From the NCBI GenBank assembly GCA_964541895.1, contig CAZISM010000084.1, forward strand, positions 1 to 24,331: a DNA stretch of 24,331 bases, given 5' to 3'. The notes below the pieces were generated by a model that did not search any database, was not told where the DNA came from, and saw only the letters and a list, made by a program, of their open reading frames with translations. The position numbers were made by a program, and so were the translations under genes. Positions 7,486 to 16,281 of the stretch are shown piece after piece. Source of the stretch: CAZISM01 sp964541895 (lineage in GTDB: Bacteria > Zhuqueibacterota > Zhuqueibacteria > Residuimicrobiales > Residuimicrobiaceae). Each line of letters opens with the position of its first letter. Within the stretch, counting starts at the first letter, position 1.

Positions 7486-10400
7486 ATGACGTATTCAAAA
7501 CCTCTCCAATCTGTGTTTTTATTGATTCTTTTTCTTTTGACCTGGCCATTTGTTCTCGAGGCTGCTGATGGTGTCATCCCGTTTCAATCGGATGTCTTTA
7601 TTACCAGGTGGCTGGTGTGCGGGCCCTTTCCCAATGATAATGACAAAACCATCAATTACGATTTCCTGCAGGAACAGGGCGATGAATTGACTATTGTGCC
7701 GAAATTGGGCATGCGGCACAAAAGCGGTTCTGTTCCGGAAGGTTCGGTGGCCTGGCGTACGGCGAACGCCGAGGCGAATGGAAAGCTGGATTTTGTCAAG
7801 GTGTTGACGCCGAATCAAAAAAATGTTGCTTATGCCTTTGTCGCCATTGAATGCGCGCAAAAAACTCCGGCCATTCTAAAGCTGGGAAGCAACGACCGCA
7901 TCAAAGTGTGGCTGAACGGACAACTGGTCCAGGCTTATCTGACGCCCCGTTCCACGGGTCCCGATGCAGATAACATTCCGGTGATCCTGCAGAAAGGCGA
8001 AAACCGTCTCATGGCCAAGGTGGACAACGAAGGCGCCAATTGGTACATGTATGCACGGCTTGAAGCGCTGGTGTCGGTGGACGATCGGCTCTATGTCCTG
8101 CCCCCCACCATCAGCCAGGTGCCGAAACGAACCGTGTCCGGAGGGTTGGCGGACATGATTTCGGTGCTGGCGTTTAACATGTCGGATACGCCGGTCGGCC
8201 CGGTGTCGCTGGAGGTGGCAGCATCCAAAACCCGCCAGGCGGCGAGGACCGAATGCGCAGAAATAAAACCGCAGCAGATCACCTGGCTGGCCGTTGAATC
8301 CAGGGTAATCGGCAGCACACAAAATCAGATGATTGCAGCCGATCTCACCATCAGCACGGACAAGGGCAAGCAGCTGTTTCCCTTTCGGGACAAGCGAGCG
8401 CCGTTGACGGAAGGCACCGTCTTCCTTGTGCCCGGCGTGCACGTCGATCCGGTCTGGCTGGAAAGCCAGGAGGGCTATCAAAAGATCACCTTTGCCAACC
8501 TGTACCAGTTTCTGCGCGCCGCCGAGGCGGACACGGCGTTTCAGATTTTTCTCCACGAAATTCCGTACCTGAAACCGTACTATGACGCTTATCCGCACGA
8601 TCGCAGCCTGATCCGCCGACTGGTCAAACAGGGACGCATCGCCACCGGCGGCAGCTACAATCAACCCAACGAAACCACCATCTCGGGCGAAGCGCTCATC
8701 CGCAATATCCTCTATGGTCGTCTCTTTCATGAAAACGTTCTCGGCGATTATCCGCAAACCTATGCGCCCTGGGACGTGTTCGGCCATATTATCCAGTTGC
8801 CGCAGATTCTGAAAAAATCAGAATTCATCGGCGCCGCCTTTACCCGATCGAATTACCGGGACCCATCGGTGCGCGTGCCGGATGTACCATCCCTGTATTG
8901 GGCGGTGGCACCGGACGCCAGCACGTTACTATTTCGCAAAGTCGATTACGGTTTTGACTGGCGCGGTTATTCCTTTGATATGTCCATGAGCGCCAGGCAA
9001 AAACTGGCCGGCATGCTCCACGATCAGCAGAACCAGATCCAGGGCATAAAATCAGAGTTGATACTGGAGGCGAACGATGAAAAAGCGCCGACCACCTGGA
9101 TGATCGGCCGCTGCAACGAGTTCAAAACCTATATCCCGGAAGTAAAACTGGCTGCCAACGGCATGACCGATTATTTCAAGGCCGCTGCCGCGCAAATCCA
9201 GACAGAGTCCCTGGACGTGCCGCAGGTTTCGCGGGACGAATCGCAATACAACGAAGGGTGTGAACTGTCCCGCTTTGATCTCAAGATGGGTAACCGGCTG
9301 GCGGAAAACACGTTGATCTCTGCTGAAAAATTTGCCACCTTTGCCAACCTGCTCGGCGCCGATTACCCGGCGGCCGCCCTGGATCGGGCCTGGCGTCATG
9401 TGCTCTATGGCCAGCATCACGACGGCATCACCGGCTGCGGCTCGGACATCCCCTATCTGGATCTGGTTGCCGGCTACCATGAAGCGCTGGAATTGAGCGG
9501 CAAAGCGCTCCACGACGCCCTGCAGCAGATTTCCAGCCAGGTGACAACCAGACGGGAAGGCGATCTGATTCCGATCATTGTCTATAACGCCCTCAACTGG
9601 CAACGCGACGATATCGTGCACGCCGACATTACCTTTGCTCAGCCGGTGCAGGGATTTGAGCTCATCGACGAGCAGGGCCGCCTGGTAGAATGCATCGTCG
9701 AGTCCTGTCAACCCGCTGCAGGTCCCATGGCCTCTGCGCGCATCGCCTTTCTCGCGATGCAGGTACCGTCCCTCGGCTATCGGACCTTCTGGGCCCGGCC
9801 GGCCGCTACCCGCCCGGCTCCCGTCGCGCAGAAAAAAAGCGCCGTAACATTCATCGAAAATAATTATTTTCGTCTCATTGTGGATGAATCGCTGGGTGGC
9901 GGCCTGGCCAGCCTGGTGGACAAGGAGAGCGGCAAAGAATATATCAACACCCGCAACGGCCACCCCGGTAATGAACTGATCCAGTTAAAAGAGGGCAACG
10001 GTTTTGAACCAGCCTGGCGATTTCTCACCACCGGAGCCAAATTTTTTTCCAAAGACACTCGCTGTCACATCGAAGCGTTCGAGAATCCGCTCTTTAAGAG
10101 AATCATCATCACCGGCGATATGCCGCGCATGAAGAAACGGGTACAGGAAATCACCCTGTATCACAACCTGCGCCGCATCGATTTCCGCACCAGCCTGATC
10201 GATTACCAGGGATTGCAGGGACAAAACATTCTCGAAAAAATAAAACATAACGACCGGGATTTTTACTGCATCGGCTTTCCGGCCAACCTGCAAGGATCGG
10301 TGCCGGTTCTGGAAGATCGCTTCAGCGTCAAATCCTATTATCCCGGCAAAGAGTATCTCAACTTTTACAGCAGCATGCGGCAATGGGACTCGCACCATTC

Positions 10401-12291
10401 GATGAATTCCTGTTACCAGTGGATGGACCTTGGCTATTCGGTGCGCGTGCTCTGCGGCGATTCCACAAGCGTCGCTGTTGGGCCATGCGAAATACTCACG
10501 CCAAAAAACAGCCGCCTGCGGCAGGCCGGTTTTGGCCTGCAAACCGCTCTCGCCACCTGCGGCGTAACCGCGACGCCGAGTTATGATACGGTCAAACGCG
10601 ACTATGACATCCAGTATCGACGATTCAGTTTTTCCATCGGCACCAAAGACGAAAACCGTTATAACGAAAAGCTGCTGCGCACCCTGACGCCTGCGCAACG
10701 CAAACAGGTGGATCATCAGCTCGCGCAAGACGGCTTTGCCTATATCCTCACCGAAGATACCAACCTGCCGGAATCGTGGTTCCCGCTGCCGGTCCTGATG
10801 ATCATGGGCACCACTCCCGCCAACACGGAAAAAGCCACGGCTCAGTTGACCGCACAATTGCAGGAGAGCTCTGATGTGCGCCTTCCCCAGGCGGTCGTGG
10901 CGGCCGCAAGACCACTCCGAACGGACGAACAGGGGCTGGCTGTTCTCAATCGCGGCAATATCGCCGTAAGCACAGAACCCGACGGCACCATGATTCTCTC
11001 TCTGATGCACATCGTACCCTGGCAGAATCCGCACTTGACGTGGACGCACGATTTCCCGGAACGGAAAACCCACGTGTTCGATTATGCCGTGGTTCCCCAT
11101 CAGGGCGATTGGCGTACCGCTGATCTGGTTCGCAGCGGCTATGAATTCAACAATCCGCTCCTGGCGGTTCAGACCGGTCTCCATAACGGCTCTCTGCCTG
11201 CCACCGCTTCGTTTTTCAGCAGCGGAGATGCCAGAGTCGTGATCACCGCTCTGAAACCGAAATCCGCGGGCAACGAAGCGTTCCTGCGGACCCGCGCGAC
11301 AGATGCCGGCAACGGCATTGTGGTTAGGTTCTACGAATGTGACGGCAAAAACACAACCGTGCCGCTGAATCCATCCTGGCCGATCACAAAGGCGGAATCG
11401 GTCAACTTGATGGAACGGCAACCAAAGGCTCTGTCGGTATCTGCCAATACGGTGACGGTTCCGGCGATGCCCAATGGCATTGAAACAGTGCTTCTCTCGC
11501 TGGACGCCAGGACGCAACCGATCAATCCGGCCAATTCTAAAAAAGAATCACCTGCCGCGTTCGTGCGTTACTGGCAGCATAACGATGGAGCTGCGCCCAT
11601 GGGATATCTGCCGGTCGGCATCCGGATTATAAACAAAAACGACATGACATCGGCAAGGAATCCCAGACAGGTACTGTGGCGACTGGAAGCAGCGGTCACC
11701 AATGATTTTGTCGATGCGGCCGTTACCGGGACGATTAAAATTGAAGCGCCGCCCGGCTTGCGTATCCTGCCGGCAGAAATAGCATATAAAGTCCCTGCCA
11801 ACGATGAACGGTTCTATTCCTTCACCGTCATGGCGGAATCAGAGAACTGGGTGCCGGGATTTATCATCGCTTCCCTAGAACAGAACGGCCAGCGCCTGTA
11901 TGATATCTGCGAATTCGGCTTGCCGGAAAAAAGTCTGGCAAATATCCAATGGCGCGCGGAAAAACAGGGGAACGACGTTGTTGTCATAATCAACAATCCC
12001 TTTAGCCAGAGTATCGAGGGGCAGGTCTCGCTCATCGGCCCGGTGGAATCCTGGGGTATGCCCTGGATCAACCCGATCGGCTTGACAGAGGTGACCCCCT
12101 GGCAGCGCTATTTCAGTGTGCCTGCCAAAGGCGAGAGCAGACTGAAATTTTCTTTGCAGGAAATCCATTCCTTTGCACAGGAGGAGGTCACGCAGTGGTT
12201 GGTGGCCAGGCTCTCATGTTTCGGCAATGTGGATTATAAAGCAGCGTGGGGGAATCTGGAGATAAAGGGACAGGTCAAGGAGCTGGAGTGA
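7486..12291 (+). CDS. Large exported GH38 alpha-mannosidase-like protein
   Basis: This 1601-residue product starts at an ATG preceded by TGAGGA. Residues 1-27 are a signal peptide. Residues about 35-200 form a beta-sandwich ending in IKVWLNGQLV and LQKGENRLMAKV, typical of sugar-binding galactose-binding-like modules. The GH38 catalytic region begins near 310. H319-V-D321-P-V-W and D430 in APWDVFGH correspond to the zinc ligands and nucleophilic Asp of the family (H90, D92 and D204 of Golgi mannosidase II). H644-H645-D646-G-I-T-G corresponds to the last zinc ligand region. The active site therefore looks complete. The GH38 C-terminal beta domains run to about 1345, followed by about 250 residues of extra Ig-like sequence. 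Typical GH38 enzymes have about 850-1100 residues, so this one carries extensions at both ends. Retaining hydrolysis of alpha-mannosides in the periplasm or outside the cell is the family expectation; linkage cannot be told. Long antisense reading frames here are shadows. Confidence 0.87.
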   Translation: MTYSKPLQSVFLLILFLLTWPFVLEAADGVIPFQSDVFITRWLVCGPFPNDNDKTINYDFLQEQGDELTIVPKLGMRHKSGSVPEGSVAWRTANAEANGKLDFVKVLTPNQKNVAYAFVAIECAQKTPAILKLGSNDRIKVWLNGQLVQAYLTPRSTGPDADNIPVILQKGENRLMAKVDNEGANWYMYARLEALVSVDDRLYVLPPTISQVPKRTVSGGLADMISVLAFNMSDTPVGPVSLEVAASKTRQAARTECAEIKPQQITWLAVESRVIGSTQNQMIAADLTISTDKGKQLFPFRDKRAPLTEGTVFLVPGVHVDPVWLESQEGYQKITFANLYQFLRAAEADTAFQIFLHEIPYLKPYYDAYPHDRSLIRRLVKQGRIATGGSYNQPNETTISGEALIRNILYGRLFHENVLGDYPQTYAPWDVFGHIIQLPQILKKSEFIGAAFTRSNYRDPSVRVPDVPSLYWAVAPDASTLLFRKVDYGFDWRGYSFDMSMSARQKLAGMLHDQQNQIQGIKSELILEANDEKAPTTWMIGRCNEFKTYIPEVKLAANGMTDYFKAAAAQIQTESLDVPQVSRDESQYNEGCELSRFDLKMGNRLAENTLISAEKFATFANLLGADYPAAALDRAWRHVLYGQHHDGITGCGSDIPYLDLVAGYHEALELSGKALHDALQQISSQVTTRREGDLIPIIVYNALNWQRDDIVHADITFAQPVQGFELIDEQGRLVECIVESCQPAAGPMASARIAFLAMQVPSLGYRTFWARPAATRPAPVAQKKSAVTFIENNYFRLIVDESLGGGLASLVDKESGKEYINTRNGHPGNELIQLKEGNGFEPAWRFLTTGAKFFSKDTRCHIEAFENPLFKRIIITGDMPRMKKRVQEITLYHNLRRIDFRTSLIDYQGLQGQNILEKIKHNDRDFYCIGFPANLQGSVPVLEDRFSVKSYYPGKEYLNFYSSMRQWDSHHSMNSCYQWMDLGYSVRVLCGDSTSVAVGPCEILTPKNSRLRQAGFGLQTALATCGVTATPSYDTVKRDYDIQYRRFSFSIGTKDENRYNEKLLRTLTPAQRKQVDHQLAQDGFAYILTEDTNLPESWFPLPVLMIMGTTPANTEKATAQLTAQLQESSDVRLPQAVVAAARPLRTDEQGLAVLNRGNIAVSTEPDGTMILSLMHIVPWQNPHLTWTHDFPERKTHVFDYAVVPHQGDWRTADLVRSGYEFNNPLLAVQTGLHNGSLPATASFFSSGDARVVITALKPKSAGNEAFLRTRATDAGNGIVVRFYECDGKNTTVPLNPSWPITKAESVNLMERQPKALSVSANTVTVPAMPNGIETVLLSLDARTQPINPANSKKESPAAFVRYWQHNDGAAPMGYLPVGIRIINKNDMTSARNPRQVLWRLEAAVTNDFVDAAVTGTIKIEAPPGLRILPAEIAYKVPANDERFYSFTVMAESENWVPGFIIASLEQNGQRLYDICEFGLPEKSLANIQWRAEKQGNDVVVIINNPFSQSIEGQVSLIGPVESWGMPWINPIGLTEVTPWQRYFSVPAKGESRLKFSLQEIHSFAQEEVTQWLVARLSCFGNVDYKAAWGNLEIKGQVKELE

Positions 12292-12367
12292 TTATCATCC
12301 GCGCCCTGTGCGGTACGTCCGCACTCTGAACGGAGGCTGAGACCAACTTTTCAGTATAGAGGCTTGC

Positions 12368-14881
12368 ATGAAAAACCGCAATATTCTCTTTTCCATCCTC
12401 TGCACCGTTGCGGCCATCCTGGCCTGCTCCGGAGCAGATCAGCTGAACCTGGTCGAAAAGGGTAAAAGCGATTATAAAATCGTCATCAGCGAGACAGCCA
12501 CAGAAGCGGAGCATCATGCCGCCAAAGAGCTGCAGCACTATGTGCTTGCCATCTCTGGCGCCACGTTGCCGATTATAACCGATCACGATCCTCTGGCAAA
12601 ACAGGAGATCATGATCGGCCAGAATAACCATGCCAGGCAACTCGGTCTGCACCTGGATTGGGATAAATTGGGCGAGGACGGATTCCATCTCGTCACGCAT
12701 GGCAAACACCTGGTCCTGGCTGCTAATAACGGCCGCGGCAGCCTTTATGCCGTCTATGGCTTTCTCGAAGAGGTGCTTGGCTGTCGCTGGTATACGCCGG
12801 AGGCGTCCTTTATTCCAACAAAACATTCCATTGCTATCGCCAACCTGGACCTTGAGCGAATTCCCAGCCTGGAGTTCCGGGCCGTAGGATGGCGACCGGC
12901 CCTGGACCCGGATTGGGCAGCGCGAAATCAGGTCAATTCCGGATCGCCTCTGCAAGCCAGCCACGGCGGCCAGCTGAACATCAGCGGCGGCGGCCACTCT
13001 TTTTATTCGCTGTTGCCGCCGGACCGCTATTTTGAAAAACACCCTGAATATTATGCTGAAATCGACAGCCGGCGCACCATCCGAAAAGCCCAGCTCTGCC
13101 TTACAAACGCGGATGTGGTGGCGCTGGTCACCGAGGCGGTCGAAAAACGGCTGGCAGCCGATTCTGCGATAAAAATAATTGCCGTGGGCCAGGAAGATTG
13201 GGCCGGCTGGTGCCAATGTAAAGAGTGCAAGGCGATCGCGGACCGGGAGGAGAGCCAGGCGGGTCCGCTGATTCACTTTGTCAACCAGGTAGCGGAACGA
13301 GTCGAAAAAAAGCACCCTCTTGTTTCAATCAGTACACTGGCCTACCAGGACACCCGAAAACCGCCAAAATACATTAAAGCAAAACATAATGTCATCGTTG
13401 TATTATGCGGAATAGAGTGTTGTTACTCACATCCAATCGAAACCTGTACGCTGAACCGCTCCTTCAAGCAAGATGTCGAGGGCTGGGCCAGACAGGCAGA
13501 TCGTTTGTATATCTGGGACTATACGGCCAATTTCGAGCATTACATTATGCCGCAACCCAACCTGTTCGTGCAGAAAAAGAACATTGAATTTTTCATCAGG
13601 AATCATGTCCGCGGCATCTATGGGTCCGGCAACACCAGCATTGGCGCTGAAATGGCCGAACTGCGCGGCTATTTGCTGGCCAAATTATACTGGCAGCCCT
13701 GGCTGAACGAACGCGATCTTGTTCAGGAATTTTTGGCCGGTTTTTATGGCAAGGCGGCACCGGCGTTGCTGCGCTACATCGACCTGATGCACGATAAAGT
13801 GGAAAAGGATCAGATCCACGTGTTTATCGCTTCTGGTCCGATGATGCCTCATCTGCAGCCCACGGTAATGGCAGAAGCGAAAAAATGGTTTGATGAAGCG
13901 GAACGGTTGGCCGACAACGAGACCATACGAAAACGGGTGCAGGTGGCGCGACTTCCCATCCAGCATGTCGAGCTGGAATGGGCCAAACCGTCCTATCGCG
14001 TGCGGGACGGCCGCTATCACGCTGACCTGATCCCCGGCGCGGAAGAATTGGCGGCGAAATTCCTGCAGGTGGCCGAGGAGAACAATGTGGGTCCCATATG
14101 CGAATTTGAAAATCGGACGCCGGCCTGGCACCTGCAGCAGCAAGCTTTTTGGAAAAAAAGCTATGAAGCGGTCACGCTGGAAAACGCGCTGCTGCATATG
14201 GACGTTGTGCCGGAATTGGGCGGACGAATCGTCAGTGTGCGCTACAAGCCGGCGGAGCGGGAACTGCTGCTGGCGCCGCAGGCGGACGGACGCGAGTATC
14301 CCTGGTCCGGCGGCTATGAAGAGTACAGCGAGCGCGGCGGTCGCAGCGCCGGCTGGCATGAACCCTACAGCTACCGCGTTGATCTCAGTGGCCGTAAAGT
14401 AACTTTGACGGCTCCATTGCCGAACGGTCTGCAACTGGAACGCACGGTCTCTCTCGCAGACGAACGCGCGCGTATAACCATTGACTCACGCCTGACCAAC
14501 ATCAGCAAGACAACAAAAATGGGCTGCCTGCGTGTGCATCCGATTTTTACCCTGGGGCCGACTCAACAGGTAACGGTATCATACCAGACGGCATCTGGAG
14601 AAAATCGTTCATTTCCTTTGATCTTGCCGCCAGGCCTCTTGCGGGATAAGGTCATTGCCACTGCCATGGACAAGCCGAACGGACGTATCCAGGCCGTCAA
14701 CGATTCCTTGAACCTGTCCATCACACAGCTTTTTGATGCCCAACAGATCGCCGAAGTGCAGATAGACTGGCTGCCGTCGCGCGAACGTTTTTTCTTTGAA
14801 TTGTCATCACCTGAAGTTACCTTGTCGCCCGGTCAGTCCATCCGCTTTGTCCACGAATACGATATACAACCCGTTCGCTAA
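12368..14881 (+). CDS. DUF4838 / GH67-N-type probable lipoprotein hydrolase with C-terminal mutarotase-like domain
   Basis: This protein has 837 residues. AGAGG lies 5 nt before the ATG. The leader ends ILAC-SG, giving a possible lipobox with C20 as lipidated residue; the Ser at +2 would favour the outer membrane. Residues about 25-140 match the alpha-glucuronidase N-terminal (GH67-N / GH20 domain-2-like) fold: an early ATEAEHHAAKELQHYV helix, then DGFHLVTHGKHLVLAANNGRGSLYAVY-type text and LGCRWYTPE. Residues about 170-450 are DUF4838, a predicted barrel of unproven activity. It contains G274-Q-E-D-W and the cysteine cluster C282-Q-C284-K-E-C287 usual for that family. From about residue 600 the text LLHMDVVPELGGRIVSV marks a galactose-mutarotase-like beta domain. 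Such proteins occur in glycan loci and are thought to be glycosidases, perhaps acting on uronates, but no reaction can be assigned from sequence. Confidence 0.78.
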   Translation: MKNRNILFSILCTVAAILACSGADQLNLVEKGKSDYKIVISETATEAEHHAAKELQHYVLAISGATLPIITDHDPLAKQEIMIGQNNHARQLGLHLDWDKLGEDGFHLVTHGKHLVLAANNGRGSLYAVYGFLEEVLGCRWYTPEASFIPTKHSIAIANLDLERIPSLEFRAVGWRPALDPDWAARNQVNSGSPLQASHGGQLNISGGGHSFYSLLPPDRYFEKHPEYYAEIDSRRTIRKAQLCLTNADVVALVTEAVEKRLAADSAIKIIAVGQEDWAGWCQCKECKAIADREESQAGPLIHFVNQVAERVEKKHPLVSISTLAYQDTRKPPKYIKAKHNVIVVLCGIECCYSHPIETCTLNRSFKQDVEGWARQADRLYIWDYTANFEHYIMPQPNLFVQKKNIEFFIRNHVRGIYGSGNTSIGAEMAELRGYLLAKLYWQPWLNERDLVQEFLAGFYGKAAPALLRYIDLMHDKVEKDQIHVFIASGPMMPHLQPTVMAEAKKWFDEAERLADNETIRKRVQVARLPIQHVELEWAKPSYRVRDGRYHADLIPGAEELAAKFLQVAEENNVGPICEFENRTPAWHLQQQAFWKKSYEAVTLENALLHMDVVPELGGRIVSVRYKPAERELLLAPQADGREYPWSGGYEEYSERGGRSAGWHEPYSYRVDLSGRKVTLTAPLPNGLQLERTVSLADERARITIDSRLTNISKTTKMGCLRVHPIFTLGPTQQVTVSYQTASGENRSFPLILPPGLLRDKVIATAMDKPNGRIQAVNDSLNLSITQLFDAQQIAEVQIDWLPSRERFFFELSSPEVTLSPGQSIRFVHEYDIQPVR

Positions 14882-14903
14882 TAAAACTCATGTGGAGGTG
14901 TCT

Positions 14904-16049
14904 ATGAATTCCAACGTCTCTCGCCGGTTTTTTCTTCGCGGAGCGGCCCAATCGGCTGTTTTAGCCGCGTTGCCTGCTTTTGCTAAAAGTCATCCGTGGG
15001 AACGACGTTTTTTTCAGGATCCTGAAACCAATGTCCGCATTCTGCAGGTTACTTCCTTTCCGACCGTGAACATGAATCTCTATTTTCACAGCCGCAGCTG
15101 GACGCCCGATGCGCAAACCTTTCTGTTCTGGTCCATGACAACTCCGCGTCGCAGTGGCACCTTTGACCTCTATCGCTCCAACGTCGAAGGCACGGATATG
15201 GAACAGCTGACAGACGGCAAAAGCATAAGCGGTGTTTCTATCCGCCCGGACAACAGTTTGATCTATTTTGCCAGCGGTAACGCCGTCTACACCATGGATA
15301 TTAAAACGCTGGCCGAAAAACAGGTAGCGTTGCTCAAGAATGGAACCATCAGCGGCGGCATCGGCAGTTTCACCGACGACGGCCGACGCTACTGTTTCAA
15401 CGTAACGACACCGGAATATAAGAACGGTATTGGTTACCTGGATACACGCACCAACAAAATCTCCATCATACCCAGAGATTTTGCGCATTGCGCCCATCTG
15501 CAGATCGAGCCACGCGAAGGCCACCTGTTTCATTACATCGGCGAAAGGACAGCAGAGGGATATGCTCTATTCGTGATCGACGAGGATGGCCGCAACGAGC
15601 AGGCTCTGCCCATCACGGACGAAAACGGACATGAAGCGTGGCTGGGACCAACCGGTAAGATATATTCAGCGTTGAGAAACGAACAGCGCGGCATTATGGT
15701 GGCCGCCCCGGGGGACAGCAAACCGGTGCTGCTGGTGCCTGGACCGCCCAATTTCTGGCACCCCGGCTGCGATCCGGCAGGTAAGTGGATCGTGTCCGAC
15801 ACCAGTTGGCCGGATGATGGACTGCAATTGATTTGTGTTGAGACGGGAAGAATGTGCCGCCTGGCGCGGTCGGAAAGCCAGTACGGCCACGCACAGTGGT
15901 CCCATCCCCATCCCTGCGTCAGCCCGGATGCCAAATATGTTCTGTTCAATTCAACGCGAACAGGTGTTCCGCATGTGTACGTGGCCACCATACCGGAGGA
16001 GATGAAGAAGAAGCTGCAGGTACCGTTTCAACCGCATGTGACGGGATGA
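14904..16049 (+). CDS. Tat-exported oligogalacturonate lyase-like (PL22) beta-propeller
   Basis: I chose the ATG at 14904 because GGAGG sits 5 nt upstream, giving 381 residues. An earlier in-frame start inside the preceding gene would add 36 residues before the leader. Residues 6-27 are a twin-arginine signal (SRRFFLRG followed by a hydrophobic run and AFA). The rest is a seven-blade TolB/WD-like propeller with repeats such as SWTPDAQTFLFWS, SIRPDNSLIYFAS and CVSPDAKYVLFNS. Three histidines and a glutamine match the spacing of the manganese site of Yersinia oligogalacturonate lyase: H286 in NFWHPG, and Q331, H334 and H336 in AQWSHPHP. The family cleaves short unsaturated or saturated galacturonides by beta-elimination. 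Here the Tat leader predicts periplasmic action after cytoplasmic folding with metal. Only 22 nt separate it from the previous stop, so they are co-transcribed. It could act on another uronate oligomer. Confidence 0.8.
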   Translation: MNSNVSRRFFLRGAAQSAVLAALPAFAKSHPWERRFFQDPETNVRILQVTSFPTVNMNLYFHSRSWTPDAQTFLFWSMTTPRRSGTFDLYRSNVEGTDMEQLTDGKSISGVSIRPDNSLIYFASGNAVYTMDIKTLAEKQVALLKNGTISGGIGSFTDDGRRYCFNVTTPEYKNGIGYLDTRTNKISIIPRDFAHCAHLQIEPREGHLFHYIGERTAEGYALFVIDEDGRNEQALPITDENGHEAWLGPTGKIYSALRNEQRGIMVAAPGDSKPVLLVPGPPNFWHPGCDPAGKWIVSDTSWPDDGLQLICVETGRMCRLARSESQYGHAQWSHPHPCVSPDAKYVLFNSTRTGVPHVYVATIPEEMKKKLQVPFQPHVTG

Positions 16050-16136
16050 GTGGAACAAAATAGAGGAAGAAAATTTAAAATCAGGCAAAGTCACTTTTAA
16101 TGCAGTACGAGTGGGTTCTTACACAAAAGGGTCAAA

Positions 16137-16169
16137 AAATGTCGGACACTTTCGAGGTGTCCGACATTT
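16137..16169. terminator. Bidirectional terminator between converging transcripts
   Basis: A perfect 13-bp inverted repeat (AAATGTCGGACAC at 16137-16149 and GTGTCCGACATTT at 16157-16169) has a 7-nt interior that includes TTCG. On the minus strand the stem runs into six T residues (complement of the A run at 16134-16139), so it should stop the transaldolase transcript. On the plus strand it is followed by only three T residues and may still act on the hydrolase transcript. It lies in the 232-nt gap between convergent genes, about 90 nt past the plus-strand stop. Confidence 0.82.
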
Positions 16170-16221
16170 GGTACCGTCTTCTCCGAGTTGGATATTACCC
16201 ATATAACCGCAGCGCGCTGAG

Positions 16222-16254
16222 GCAGAGATGCAAAGTCGTCATTTCCATCTCTGC
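16222..16254. repeat. Inverted repeat just downstream of the transaldolase gene
   Basis: GCAGAGATG at 16222-16230 pairs with CATCTCTGC at 16246-16254 across a 15-nt loop. It starts 27 nt beyond the minus-strand stop at 16282. No T-run follows on either strand, so it may be a 3'-end stabilising or Rho-linked structure rather than an intrinsic terminator. Confidence 0.45.
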
Positions 16255-16281
16255 GGCGACTCTTTTGCTTCGTATCGAATA

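Noticed and set aside
9985..11517. A 510-codon open frame on the minus strand inside the GH38 gene
   Set aside because: It lies wholly opposite a strongly supported GH38 frame, shows no recognisable motif, and is the kind of antisense shadow expected in GC-rich coding DNA.
12308..12324. GTGCGG/CCGCAC hairpin between the GH38 and DUF4838 genes
   Set aside because: The stem is only 6 bp with no T-run; it is not a convincing terminator and both genes are probably on one transcript.
12275..13315. A 346-codon minus-strand open frame over the DUF4838 gene start
   Set aside because: It overlaps the well-supported plus-strand gene and has low-complexity, His/Gln/Arg-rich composition typical of a shadow frame.
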